Shown in pieces: positions 9,544-21,050 of a DNA stretch of 64,000 nt. The position numbers and the translations under genes were made by a program. Positions within the stretch are counted from its first letter, which is position 1. Every line of letters starts with the position of its first letter. Below the pieces are notes generated by a model, which saw only the letters and a program-made list of their open reading frames with translations, made no database searches and was not told the DNA's origin. The stretch is taken from NCBI GenBank assembly GCA_028532985.1, contig JANCIK010000001.1, positions 1,302,001 through 1,366,000 of the forward strand, written 5' to 3'. Source of the DNA: Stropharia rugosoannulata. Taxonomy: Eukaryota > Basidiomycota > Agaricomycetes > Agaricales > Strophariaceae.

Positions 9544-12500
9544 ATGGATGTCCCCTTTCACTCGTCAAACGCGCTGAGCAGAGCTCAATATGCAATTGTA
9601 CGGAAAGTAGAATCAACAACCTCCCCCCAGTCTGCAGACCAGGAACTCTTTCTCGAGATCAAGTCTATTGAAGGCCAATTATGCCATCCCAAGCTTTCTT
9701 CGGTGAATACATGGTTGATATAAGTCCCCGATATGTGCATTGATGATGTTTTTGCAGAAAAAGTGCAAGGAGTGCTTGGTTATACTCCTTTACTGTGCGA
9801 CAGCTGTTACGACAGGCTTTCTTTCGAACGATGCGTTTGACTATGCTTTCCCCCATGCTATAAACCTTGCGGAGATGGGTACAACTATTGAAGAGAAACG
9901 TATCGGTGTGTGGTCTTCTACAATGTACTGAACCTTGATAACATATCGTCAGGTTATCTATTTTGTGCTGAAATGATGCCATTAGACCATGATTTAAGGT
10001 TGATGCTGATAAACACTCTTCGTAAGGTTCGTAATATCTCTTCTCGTATGACGAAAAACTATTAACTGGAACAGGATCTAGAAAGTGACGACATACCCCG
10101 CATATGCTTAGCACTTGATAATCTCATTAGCTCGCCCACTGAGGACGTTATACCTGCTGTTCAGTCACGGTTACATGACCTACTTGTGGATAACCAGTAC
10201 TTGATATTCGTTATCTTTTTAAACGTGGAATTTACTTTGGTTCGCAGCGCTCAAGTAAGGCGGCGCGCCTTGCTAGCATTCTATGAACTATCGAAATACA
10301 ATGATGCACTGATAGGTCGCATACAAACAAGCATAGTGAAGTGTTTGCAAGACTCAGACAGCTCAGTCGTGCACGCAGCGCTAATCATAGCACGAACTTT
10401 ATCTGGTGTATGTGCCCCAAGTCCTCCAACCTTTGGGGCTGTTGTAATGACAACCTTGCAGAGCACGGCTATTGTTACTCAAGTAAATGAACTGCTGGTA
10501 GCCGAATCTGCATATATCGGCCACTCAGAGCAGGATATCCTTCTCAGCGTTTTGAAGACTTTTAAAACACTTACGTGGGTAAATCTTTTTACGAATGCAA
10601 AACTTTCAAGGCTCATTTCTGAGAACATCTAGGCTATCGCAGGCAAACATTTCAATATTATTCGACATCCTGGAGGACCATTCAGTACACGACCGGCCAA
10701 CATCTCCTCATTCGAAGAGCATAATATTTGAAATTTTCTTACTATTTTCTCAGGTTGATCATGCGAGCTTCTTGTCCATCGAAAAGTTGCGAAAGACATC
10801 CGTTATCCAGTGTATACGACAGTTGCTGGTATCGAATCACCCCAACGACGTGCATTTATTTGTATCGTGTCTTAAGTGCATCCCTGTGAGTTCGTGGGCG
10901 GGCACAAATCCTGATATACCAGCAGCTTTGGATAGCTTTGAATTTGAACGCATAATGCAATTACTGAGCTCGCCGGACCAAGCGTTGCGGACGAAGGTGT
11001 GTCTTATGTGTGTGCTCAGCCAGCAAGCAAGGTGACACTAATCACCATAGATGCTGCGAGTCATAAAAGAGGTTGATAGCTCGATTCTTGATGGTCATGT
11101 AGATGCGCTACTTGGCAGTGCAAGCGCCCATACCAGCGAAGTCGAAATGCACCTTTTGCGCATTGTCGAGGTTCGATTAATACAGTACGAGGAAGACGGG
11201 AGCGAATATGCGCGTCAAATACTGGATATGTTACGCAAGGTCTACACACTTGTTCAACCACCTCAAGTCTTCAAAGGGGTCATTGAAGCATTCCTCCTTT
11301 ACATTCGCACTCCAAGTAGGTTACATATTACTGCTCTGCCGATGTCAATATCTTACCCTCTTTACGGCTCAGAAAATCCGGATTTTGTTTCTTCTTGTGC
11401 CACACACGTTGTGACCGTCTTGTCAGAGCCTGAAGTACATCTAGATCCGACGGCTCTGGTAATAGCTACTGCATTGGCAACCGAGTTTTCCGCATCTGTT
11501 TCAACATCTCCTCTTCAGATCCTTTCAGGTTTGGGCGAAAGGGTACGAGTATGCCCCGGTCAGTCTATATTGCTCTTTCGCTCCGTTTTTACTAATGTCA
11601 ATAGTATTGCATAGCTATTGTACAGGAACCTTGCGTTATAGCTATGTTGCGGGTTAGAGCTGACTGTGAAGATGTGCCTCCCGGTGCTATTGATGCAATA
11701 AAGTTTCTCTCGCAAACAGCGAGGCGGTCCATTAGATCCGTATGTGTTTTTGAATTCCCTCGGACTGCCCAGTAGAAACTTATACAAACCAGTTTTGTAC
11801 AGAAGTCCTGGATTTCTTTGAAGACAAAGACAAGAGGGATGTTTTGTTGGGGATTGTTCAAGATGCCGAGTCTCCATCGGTAAGCAGACGGCACTCGAAT
11901 GTTTTCCCTTGGTTGTCCTGAAATGCGGCACGAAGCTTCCGGATTTTTTAGCAGCCCTACAAAGGTACAAACGTTCTATCTCCAAGGCGTCTTCAACACC
12001 CCCGCCGCAAATTTCTCGGGCGTCATCGCGTACTTCGCAACATGTGTCGCATGGAGCTAGCTTACTCAGATACGAAGCATATGCTACGCCGGAGGTTGTC
12101 CCATCATCCAGGACGAGACGGGCTTCCAGCTCGCAGCATAGCTCTGTGGATTCGCCAGCTTCAAGATTACTGCCTGCGAGCACTCTGTCCCCGTCATTAA
12201 TACATCAACAAGTGGCTGCGAGATTAGGCGAATTGTCCCTGTCATCTGCTAACGAACTGCCAAAACGTTCGAGAGGAGTTTCTCAGTATCACGACATGGT
12301 CGGTCTTTTGTCCACCGATTAGACTTCCTTACTGATATAGACACAGGTCGAACGCGCTGATCTCATCAGTCTCGAGAGTCCGTTTGAGGTTGATTTACAG
12401 CGTCCTTTGGATGCCTCGGAAAACATGGAACGGGAGCACAACTTTGAGGGAACTTGGAATGAATTGCATAGTGCTTGTGATTTAAGGGGGTGGTGCAACA

Positions 12501-12808
12501 CACCGATAGACACGGTGACTAGAAAATTGCAACGAGTGGAGGGGCACCATTTACGTGTTATACCTTCTGATGTTCCGCCTTTCATCGGTAAGGGCTGCTG
12601 ATCATTCTGCCTGGTTGAGAAATATTGACAATGTTTTAAAGGGGAGCTTAAGATTTTGATGATACCCAATGAAACCACAGGGCAGGGCAAACCTTCAAGT
12701 TTGGTCGCATTTCGACTGCAAGAGGCGGACGACGACACCTGTTTGTGGAGACTGCGCTGTGTCAATGATGGGGTCGGGGTTCGCATGGAGAGGGTATTGA
12801 ACACCTAA
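9544..12808 (+). CDS. Adaptin large chain, AP-4 epsilon-like (gamma/epsilon adaptin)
   Basis: Large subunit of a heterotetrameric clathrin/AP-type coat complex for vesicle formation at the trans-Golgi. After a first exon with LFLEIKSIEGQL, a phase-0 intron leads to KKCKECLVILLYCATAV, then GYLFCAEMMPLDHDLRLMLI and TLRKDLESDDIPRICLALDN, the HEAT-repeat trunk with the '(N)TLRKDL' motif of AP-1 gamma/AP-4 epsilon chains, and SAQVRRRALLAFYELSKYN. A Ser/Pro-rich hinge follows around 11930-12320. The C-terminal ear-like part runs to 12808 and includes LRGWCNTPIDTV and DDDTCLWRLRCVNDGVG. Around twelve exons, roughly 880-900 residues. The spacing and wording of the trunk fit AP-4 epsilon better than AP-1 gamma; this is a judgement without a tree. 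Confidence 0.75.
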
Positions 12809-13523
12809 ATATGAATGTTGTCGGATAGCCGAGTTGATCGATAACAGCAGGTCCGGCGGACTAAGCGGGCAGTAAAAGTTACGCTATGAGCTGTGGGCGG
12901 CCGCATTCTAGATTGTGCATGTGCTTGCAGCCAGAGAGGGCCAGATATGTATGGTTCATGCATATGGACGGCTAGTGTAAGAGAGCGAGCGATGGTATTG
13001 CGATTGGCCGAGGAGTACATGAGTTGTCGGCGTGGGAAGACATTGCCGATTGCGGGGCGGCACTAAAATTTAGACGTCAGAGGCGGACCCGGCTCCTGTC
13101 CTTCTTCTTTCTTACCTTCACTCTCCCGAGAGCACCCTTTTCTCAATCTATGGTTGTTTCCCTCCCTCGGTGAGCATAATACAGCCGCACCCTCGCCGTC
13201 ATACTGACCTTGTACTGCACAGACTGACACACCAGATTAGCAACATTCTATTCGGACCTCTTGCAAGCCTTCTTGTAGACACGGACAGACCTCCTTAGGG
13301 CCTTGGGTGCTTGATATTGTTGCCCTACACTTACTTGCTTGACCCGTCATTGACCTATGGGATAATTGCTCTTCACCTGGAATCTGGTTGCTAGCTCCAG
13401 GAATCGCCCGCCTCAGAGACACACACCACCCCCGCCACCACTACCACCACCACCAATCCCCGTTTCATACCTCCCTTAGAAGACCACGACCACGACACCG
13501 CATAACGTATAACAGATTCCAAC
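12809..13523. other. Intergenic, promoter of the 13.5-kb gene
   Basis: About 715 bases between two tandem plus-strand genes. It includes pyrimidine-rich stretches (13100-13150 and 13420-13500, CACCACC-rich), typical of fungal 5' leaders. No RNA gene or repeat is recognised. Confidence 0.4.
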
Positions 13524-15179
13524 ATGAACGTCCTAAAGAACCCGTCATTCTTCAGACCGTCCAGCAGACCTACATCCCCCGCCCCGGTGACAGCACCAGT
13601 CCGACCTGACGGCAGCCAGGCCCTAGGGCAACCGCGTGCATCCAATAAATTGTCTCTCACGAGCTTCATTCGTCAAGCCCCTTCTCCGGCTGCAACTCCC
13701 ACTCCTAACCCTACCCCTCTCATTCATGACGGATCATACCTCGAGATGTTAAGTTTGAAGCTCAGTGAGGCGGTGTCAAAGGCCCTTGCACAGCCGTCAG
13801 GTCCCCCAGTCTCTGGCGAACAAGTGTCCGGAAAGCGGCCCATCCCAGCAGGTCGGGGACTTGCTCTGGGAAATTTGATTGCTTCGTAAGACATGCATTC
13901 ATCAATTCACAAGCTTTCTTACTAACATGACTCTAGAGAGTTAAATGCAGCACAAGGAAATCCACACTTGCATCGAGCCGTTCTGCGCTCGCTTCAGCGA
14001 CCCTTGACAGTTCTTCTGACGAACTTATCAGCACAACTTCTGCCGGCGCTAGCATCTCCGTCTTTCGCACTGGTACCCACCGCCGGGACGCAATTCGCTT
14101 TCCCGAATCAGCTTCAGTCCTACGCACTGTCTATCGCCAAATTTTGTGAGGAACTTCTTCAAGTATTCGATGAGCTCAATATTGGTAACGATGCCGATGT
14201 TCGTGGAGACGGGCTCAAGTCCATTCGTGATGGTTTCGTCTCGGTTATCAACCGCGTGGTTAAGCCTTTCATAGCTGCCATACAGCGAGAGTTAATTCCA
14301 GTCATTGAATCATTGGAAAACTCAAACACGACCCCTATTGTGAAGCCGCCTGCAGGGACGAAGGCGTATGTTGTCTACCATCCATCAATCGTGGCGTTAC
14401 AGTCCATGATGCCGGTGTATGCACGCGCACTTGCAGCTTCTACGAGCTCTGTGCTGTCCCATGCAGCGTTGGCTAGTCTCCTAATCTCCGTTTTATGGAA
14501 GGCTATGGTGGCATTATCTCACCGCGTCGAATCTAAACCGTCTCCGACCTTCCGTGGGGAGACCCCTCTTTTGGGGATCAAGAAACGTCGTGGATCGCCC
14601 CCTTCAACTACTCCCCCGGTTACACCTCCGGCTGGGAGATTCATGATCAAACTCCCTCCATCTCGTCCACCGTCTCCCCCTCCTGCCATTACATATGCGA
14701 CTGCCGCAGCAGATGCAAAAGCTCTCTATGACCTTATGGAGGCTCTTCCGCGCCCGAGTTCCGAGCATGAGTCTACCAAGCTGGCCCGGGAGGCCGTGGA
14801 CGAGGCATTCGACGGGCTAAAGTGTCTTCCAGCTCTTCTTGATGTTGCCAAGAGTCATGAAAACTTCACGGGTGACGTATCTGATGCAGCGAAGCAGTTG
14901 CTTGTTCTCACTACCGAGATCCCGTCGCTGATCGCTCTGCCCATCATTTTACACACGTTCGGCGGCCCGGGTGCGTCCTCCGTGGCGGCGATGCTTGGCA
15001 TTGGCGAAGACGATTATAGGAAGGGCTGCCTTTCGGGGTTTAGCCGTGCGGAGGAGTGCACCGTTGCCATTGCGCAGCGCGTACTCGAAGTGCTGCAAAC
15101 AGACGCCGAGTCCAACAAAGTAGCTATTCGATGGCTAGAGTTGGAACTGGCAGAGGCCGATGAATCCTTCTCTTACTGA
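13524..15179 (+). CDS. Unrecognised protein with Pro-rich N-terminus and helical body
   Basis: I do not recognise a family. Two exons, 13524-13885 and 13937-15179 (intron GTAAGA...CTCTAG), give 1605 nt, 534 residues. The first 90 residues are Ser/Pro-rich and presumably disordered (PSSRPTSPAPVTAP). A long helical region rich in Ala/Leu follows (HRAVLRSLQRPLTVLLTNLS, SYALSIAKFCEELLQVFDEL). A basic proline stretch GIKKRRGSPPSTTPPVTPP lies near residue 330, which could be a nuclear localisation signal. The C-terminal part is again helical. No membrane segment or catalytic motif is seen. The good codon structure and intact frame argue for a real gene. Confidence 0.75.
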
Positions 15180-15650
15180 ATCTATACGTGCATCCGCAGT
15201 GTACGCACGCCTTTTTCATTCTTGGCTACCCGGATACATAATCCATATGAAAAATTGTTAGCTTCGTGTGTCTTCTCCCTTCCTCTTTTACCAATGTTCC
15301 CGCTTTCAACGACGGACTAATGTACAGGATGAACTGTGCACTCGACTTTCATGTTGTCTGTAGAAATCTGACGCGATTTTAGAGAGGGTCATTTTTTCTG
15401 GCAATCTTTAACTGGTCATCTGGTCTTATTAAATAGGTTTATATCAGTTATGTTTTTATCTCTCTTTGCTTTCAAGTCGATCATATTTTTTAGAATTCAA
15501 CCGTGCATTATGTAGCGTTTCTATATCGAACTGTACAATGCGCGAATGTTAACCAAGTTTACAGGACAGAAAGCAGTTCGAACTTGATGGGACGAAAAGT
15601 AATATTCGACGATGATACGGGAGCGTAACGAATAGCAGGAGCGCATAATA
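15180..15650. other. Intergenic, left of MITE
   Basis: 3' flank of the preceding gene, AT-richer than coding sequence. No ORF or RNA gene is recognised before the left end of the inverted-repeat element at 15651. Confidence 0.4.
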
Positions 15651-16349
15651 CAGTATACTAGCGGCACTTGGGACACCACCGGCACTTGGGACAAAACCAA
15701 TTTGCAGCAGCACTTTTATACCAATAGCTTAGATTCTTTGCATACTTGTTTGGAATGTACTTTCACATATTTATTTCAAATTTGAGAGGGAACAACGGTT
15801 TCTATGGGTGTGTATCAAGCCAATTACAGTTGAAAATGGGACAAAAACCGATATAGCAATTATCTTTCCCTTGTTTTTGCTCCATTAGAGCAAGATTATA
15901 GATATATTATTTACACGGCTGGATAGCCATTCTTTCCAGCATTAATTTGTGGTCTTTTTCATAGGAATATGGTCAAAACTGACATCAAAATTTGCATTTT
16001 CATGAAGTATGTTTAAGGGCGTGACAGGCTCCGTTGATGATCTATATCAAATGCGTTGACACGCTGTTGAGTTTGACTAGTTGATGGTGCACTAACGGCG
16101 TGTAATAACGGCGGCAGTGACGGTCCGCTGCCGTCACGCGTGTCCCAAGTGCCGCTAACCGTGACATTTGAGACTGAAAAGTGTATACTGTTTATTGAAA
16201 CAAATACTTAATCCTCAGAGCCCAAAAGCACATAGTTATACAGTCAGCTCTAGTACCTATTCTGTTGTAAAATTTTGTGTAGTGAAGTAAAGAAATGCGT
16301 CATAGAATGCTTTAACAAAAACATTGTCCCAAGTGCCACTAGTATACTG
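15651..16349. mobile_element. MITE with 26-bp terminal inverted repeats and TA duplication
   Basis: A 699-bp non-coding element. The left end reads CAGTATACTAGCGGCACTTG then GGACA; the right end, read on the other strand, is CAGTATACTAGTGGCACTTG then GGACA, i.e. 25 of 26 bases identical. Both ends are flanked by TA (15649-15650 and 16350-16351), the target duplication of the Tc1/mariner/pogo superfamily. The core GGCACTTGGGACA occurs four times: 15662-15674 and 15681-15693 in plus orientation, 16141-16153 and 16325-16337 in minus orientation. Such subterminal copies usually bind the transposase. No transposase frame lies inside, so it would need an enzyme from elsewhere. Confidence 0.85.
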
Positions 16350-16461
16350 TAGGCAAAGCATAAAAATACACTAGTTGGACATATACACGATAGATGACCT
16401 CTTGAGCTTACCAAGACATGTCTACAGGCGGTAATGAAATTAGCCTACGACAGACACGCAG

Positions 16462-17985
16462 TTAAACATGAAACAGACCTGTCTTGCGTTTTTCAATACG
16501 TGTCACCTCCATCAGACTCAAGGCATGCTGGTCCAGCAGGTCGATGTACGGTTTCAGCGACGTCTTTTCCCAATCTGCGAACACAATGCGAAAATGAGAT
16601 GAGAGCGTGACAATGAGAGGAAAGACACCAACTGGAGTGGAATTCCTGGTTTTCTGCATCGTCCCGTTTGATTGCATCCAGTTCCCTGAGCAGCTGGCCG
16701 ACTGTCGGGACGCTGTCTGGCTCGAAGTCTTCGATCATTTTGAGGTCGAGGGGGACACACACCCGTCCCGTCTTAGGATGAACGCAGAAGGGGGCTTTGA
16801 GCAAATGGTTCCGGTGCTTTGAGACTTCAGCGTCAAGACGAGGGTACGTGTATTGAATGACAACATCTTCCAGGGCGTTCATTAGATTCTGATGAGATAC
16901 AGATCCGTTGAGCAAGCTGAGAAGTTATCATCTGTGAAATAAGCACACCTGTGAGGTTTTTCCTAGTTTTAACAGGTCATTCCATTTTTGCTCGGATGAA
17001 CGGGGACCCTTCTCCCATTTTGTTCGCATCGAATCTACGACCTTCGCATCGGGGATGGCTTTCAACAGCTCTTCGTAGCCCTCCTCGGTTTGGAAACAGT
17101 CTTGATTGCTCAAGACCAAGGCACCGAAAATGGTGCGTAGGTAGTCTAATGCCGGCCTGAGGAAAAAAAGATATAGCTTATAATGCCTGGACAAGGTAAA
17201 GTTCGATCCCACTCACTGCAACGCCGGTGGCAATGCCCCCTTCGACCCGTGCAGATTCAAGCGCTTGCTCTCTCGTCCCCCATAGACGACCGTCAGCCAC
17301 CCCACAAGCGCCTTCCGCTGCTGGTCGGTCAGCGCCATCGCCTCCTTGTCCGAGATCCACAAGTGGATACCGCGCCGCCCCGAGTACACCCACAGCAGCT
17401 TCTCGTATCCGAATTGGTCGCGCAGTGCGCTGTCCAGCACGCGCACGGCGGCAGCGATGAACTGCCAGCACTTGCGGCAGATGTCCGTGCCTGAGCAGCA
17501 GGTACGGATCGGGTCGTAGTCGGTCATATCGATATCGAATACGAGCTCGCGCAGCAGCGGAGTGAAGGCGCCCGCGCGGACAGTCTTTTTATCGCGGGGC
17601 TACGCAGACCGAAACGGGGTAAGTGAAATCGGACAAGATTCAGTTCGAGGAGAGGAACAGACATACCCGTGCAGAGTATATAGGCCCTATTTCGAAACGA
17701 GATGGGTTGAGGTGGCAAACTTGCTTTTTCAGCTCGTCTGCTGAATTAAAGGAGTTGTACCGCAGGTACACATCGCCGGGGAGTGTGAAGGCGAATTCGC
17801 GATGCGTGAATAGTTGCGTTGGTGCATGTTCGTGGTTCAGCCAGTTGTATACCGATTTGAAGGGGTACAGGCGGCGGTAAAAAGCAAGCATTACATCTGG
17901 GTCATTTCGGTGTGTTGGTGAAATTCATGCTGCTGTGTAAGAGGAAGGACGCACCAGGAGAGGCTGGTTCAGAGTCGATGTCCAT
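16462..17985 (-). CDS. PRI1: DNA primase small catalytic subunit (PriS/Pri1)
   Basis: Catalytic subunit of the DNA polymerase alpha-primase complex, making RNA primers in the nucleus. First exon MDIDSEPASP (start 17985), then DVMLAFYRRLYPFKSVYNWL and HREFAFTLPGDVYLRYNSF. The metal-binding aspartates lie in ELVFDIDMTDYD. The zinc site is the CCSGTDICRKCW segment, followed by VYSGRRGIHLWISD (nucleotide-binding SGRRG) and GGRESKRLNLHGS. The C-terminal half has RPALDYLRTIFGALVLSNQD, APFCVHPKTGRVCVPLDL and a final segment with SLKPYIDLLDQHALSLMEV. About six exons, around 430 residues. The stop at 16462 follows RIEKRKTG; a further short exon is possible, but the frame closes quickly either way. All catalytic motifs are intact. 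Confidence 0.93.
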
Positions 17986-19653
17986 GGATATAAGATTTCC
18001 TCTTGCGGTGCTATACAGTTGATGGAGATGTTGGAAGATATGTGTTAGTCGAGACTACCTAGTTGACCGCTCGGTTCTGACGCGTCCAAGAAATGGTGTT
18101 GCCTGGTGTTGCCAATATTTGAGCGCGCTAGTCACGTCATGTGAGGTTACATTTACTTCAGTAAGTCACGCGTTCATCTCCGCCGCTCCGAGCCTCCTCA
18201 CTTTTAAGTTTTTGGCATATATAACAACAGATTGACTGTCATCTGTTTATTTGGTCTGTGCAGGAGACTAAGTTTTTGGTCACTTTGTCAACGCTTTGCT
18301 TCTTGCTCTCAGGCATTTTGTCCGTCGTCTTGTTGGAATTCCAGACGCATCAGGCGTGCTTTGCGAGCGTACGCAATGAGTACTTTCTAAGTTTCTTCCA
18401 TTCATTACCCAATTATTGAGTTATTGTCCATTTAATCTATTTTTGTTACTTACTTACCTGTCATTCACTTTTGTTCTGTAAACGTTCTAGCTATTATTCT
18501 ATTATTACTTCACAGTATTTAGTAGGCCATCGATGTACTTTTCCCGCATCCGTTTGCCTCTTGAGCTCACCGAGGCCAAACGTGAATTCACTCATTCCTT
18601 TCTCATGTGTTGATCACGAAGTGCTACGCTTATTTTAACACGTCTAACATTACTCTTTGCTACGTGGTCTGCCTGTATATACAGCGGCCCTGGGCCTGAT
18701 GGTTGGTTAAACCATGCTTGAATCAAGCTGTCCATGTTGACTTTGTGCCCAGTATCTCCTCATTTCAGTTTTATCAAGTTCAACAGAAATATCTTAAAAT
18801 TTAACACCATTTTTACGTCCCCGCTATTCTCATCTTTAATTCAATCCTGAGGGTGTCACCCGACCACAAGGTAACCTTCTCCATATTGATTCTTGAACGC
18901 CTGGGACGCAAACTCTAGCCACGACCCAGAACAGTTAAATACCATCCGACCGCCATCCGACCTGGCATTCTCGATGATTAGCAAACACACGCTTACTTGG
19001 TTCCTATTGCCTAACCCGCAGCCCTAGTACACACGGACATATATTCTGGCCGTACCATTCCCGGTGTGCACAAACCCTGCCGCAGAAGACCCGGCGGTTG
19101 TGCGTTCCGGGTGGCTGATATAGGATGGCATTTTAAACTGCTGGGAATGGCAGGGAATGGCACAATATGTGTATGAATCATCTGTGCGTCGGAGTTCTGT
19201 CAATTGCTGATGTAAAGACCTTCTGTTTCGCTTCTGTGCCTTGCCTTGAGAGTGCCCAATACCTTGAGGCATTATAGAACATCATGTTACCTTCAACCGA
19301 ATAATAATACTTGTAACCTTCGCACACATTTCACTGAGCTATCATGCAGATGGTCTATCATTTGCGGAGAGATGTGGAAACGACATACATCGATGTCGAT
19401 GAAGGAGGTTAGCCCCGTCCGCAGTACAAGCGCAAGTCTGAAGTCCAAAACATCTATACATGAAAGCATGTTCGTTGGCGTGCGTACAGCGTGCAAACTT
19501 AATTCCGGTACGACCTGAAAGCGTAACATTTCATTAAGAACTAGTCCGATCGGATTGCTAAATATTACATGCGCATGATACTTTCATAAAGACAGGATAT
19601 ACTCAGGGAGGCGAGTGTGCGACCCAGGAAGGATCATGTCATCGTTAGGGGCC
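17986..19653. other. Long gap without recognised gene
   Basis: About 1.67 kb. The first 200 bases hold the primase promoter. From 18200 to 18850 the sequence is T-rich on the plus strand (long stretches of TTATT/CTATT and CTT). A short minus-strand frame at 19024-19272 (82 residues) has no recognisable features. I found no terminal repeats, tRNA or domain remnants. Possibly a decayed transposon or an unannotated long non-coding transcript; nothing supports either specifically. Confidence 0.4.
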
Positions 19654-20665
19654 TTAACCCACAAGAGGTGCGCGTTCCTCGTCACTGAGGGCAATACGGT
19701 TGCGCGTACCGAACAGGCCGAATGCTCCCTTAAGAACCCAGATGAGGGCAAGGATGGCGAAGACGAGCGAAGTCCAGTGAACAAAGCCAGAGGAAGTCTG
19801 GTGCGCGAAAATCGCCCAGAGAGACCAGGCGATGGCGATCGAGGCCGGGAGGTCGCCTTCAGGGGTAGAGAAGGCGTATGTGGCGGCGGTGCCCTCGAGG
19901 AAGAATCTGCAACCGATGGCGTCAATTTCAAATACATGCACACAGCACATGGAACTTACAGGCCAAGGAAGACAAAGACCTTGGTCCAGACACCAGCGTG
20001 GTGGTGGAGGCGGTTCACGCCGAAGGCGTCGAAGGCGGTGACAACGACAAGGACAGTCGTCCAACCATGGTAGAGGGAGAAGGGAAGGTGGATGAAGAGC
20101 TCGTCACCCCAAGACTCAGAGACGTGATGTTTCTTGACAATGTAGTAGATGTGCTACGAAGAATATAGATAATTAGCGCGTATACGACTACGCGATACGA
20201 AATACGCACTGTTACGGCCGAGCTGACGAAGAGAGCAAAGATGAAGGCTGTGCGCCGATGAGGGCAAATTGATGAATGAAGATCAGATAAGACGTACCGA
20301 CGATGTAATGGTGTGTGGCCCAGAGGTTAACGTAGATGGCGTTGAGAATTCCGAGGAGGGGGAAGCGCCATGAAATTCCGTCGATTATTGTCTTCTTGCC
20401 GTTGGCAGTAAACTGGTAGACAATGGTTCCCAAAAGGAGGAAGTGAATCAAGGACCTGGACAAGTCAGACACGGCCGCGACGAAAAAGTCTTAAGGCTCA
20501 CCAGATGAGGAAAGCCCATGGAGCGGGGGTGATATAGGTCTCCTTGCCATAATAGTATATGGAATTGGGCGAGGCTACGGTATATATATTGGAGCCCAGG
20601 AAGAGGAAGTAGACGAGAATGTTTGTGAGCTTGAGAAGAATTCCATCCTTCCAGGAGGTGGCCAT
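19654..20665 (-). CDS. Multi-pass membrane protein, TspO/MBR-like (tryptophan-rich)
   Basis: Start [20 protein letters not shown] at 20665 (an upstream in-frame ATG at 20692 is possible). The protein has about seven hydrophobic helices. The conserved-looking loop [12 protein letters not shown] spliced to [15 protein letters not shown], then [20 protein letters not shown] and WATHHYIV, follows the 'P-x-x-x-F-x-x-W' wording and helix order of tryptophan-rich TspO/MBR-type proteins. Later segments are [37 protein letters not shown] and [17 protein letters not shown]. The tail [18 protein letters not shown] is cytosolic. About five exons, 270-280 residues. The TspO link is inferred from wording, not from an alignment; function is unknown. 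Confidence 0.72.
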
Positions 20666-21050
20666 GGTGAGAAGCAGTAAGTGCGCAGACAATGAGGAGG
20701 AGCGGCAGGTTTAAGTACGGGCTGACGTCAGTCATGTGACGGCCATGACGCCAACACGATGGGCTGTCTTTGATTTCCCCACCGCAGCCAGAATCATATC
20801 ATTCTCCAAGTCTACGTAGTCGGATGCATCATCCGCCCAGGTCATACGGCATCCCGCATCCTTTCTGGGCCTTCGAATGATGAGAATGCGCACGTTCTGG
20901 GGCGGAGAACCCATTAGTGTCGACTTTTAGACCTGACAGAAGCCAAACAGACGCAACCACTCCGCACATCCCCCAACTCTATTGGCGATCGCGCTCTATT
21001 AGCCAATTTCCCGTCCCTGTCGACTCATCTGCTCAACTAGATCCGTACCA
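20666..21050. promoter_or_regulatory. Divergent promoter: membrane protein / PHD-like gene
   Basis: 385 bases between two divergent starts. It includes a TGACGTCAGTCATGTGAC stretch at 20722-20739. TGACGTCA is a perfect palindromic CRE/ATF bZIP site, located about 60 bases upstream of the minus-strand start. No TATA box is obvious. Confidence 0.45.

Noticed and set aside
11560..12183. 207-codon minus-strand frame inside the adaptin gene
   Set aside because: Antisense shadow of the adaptin exons; no recognisable protein pattern.
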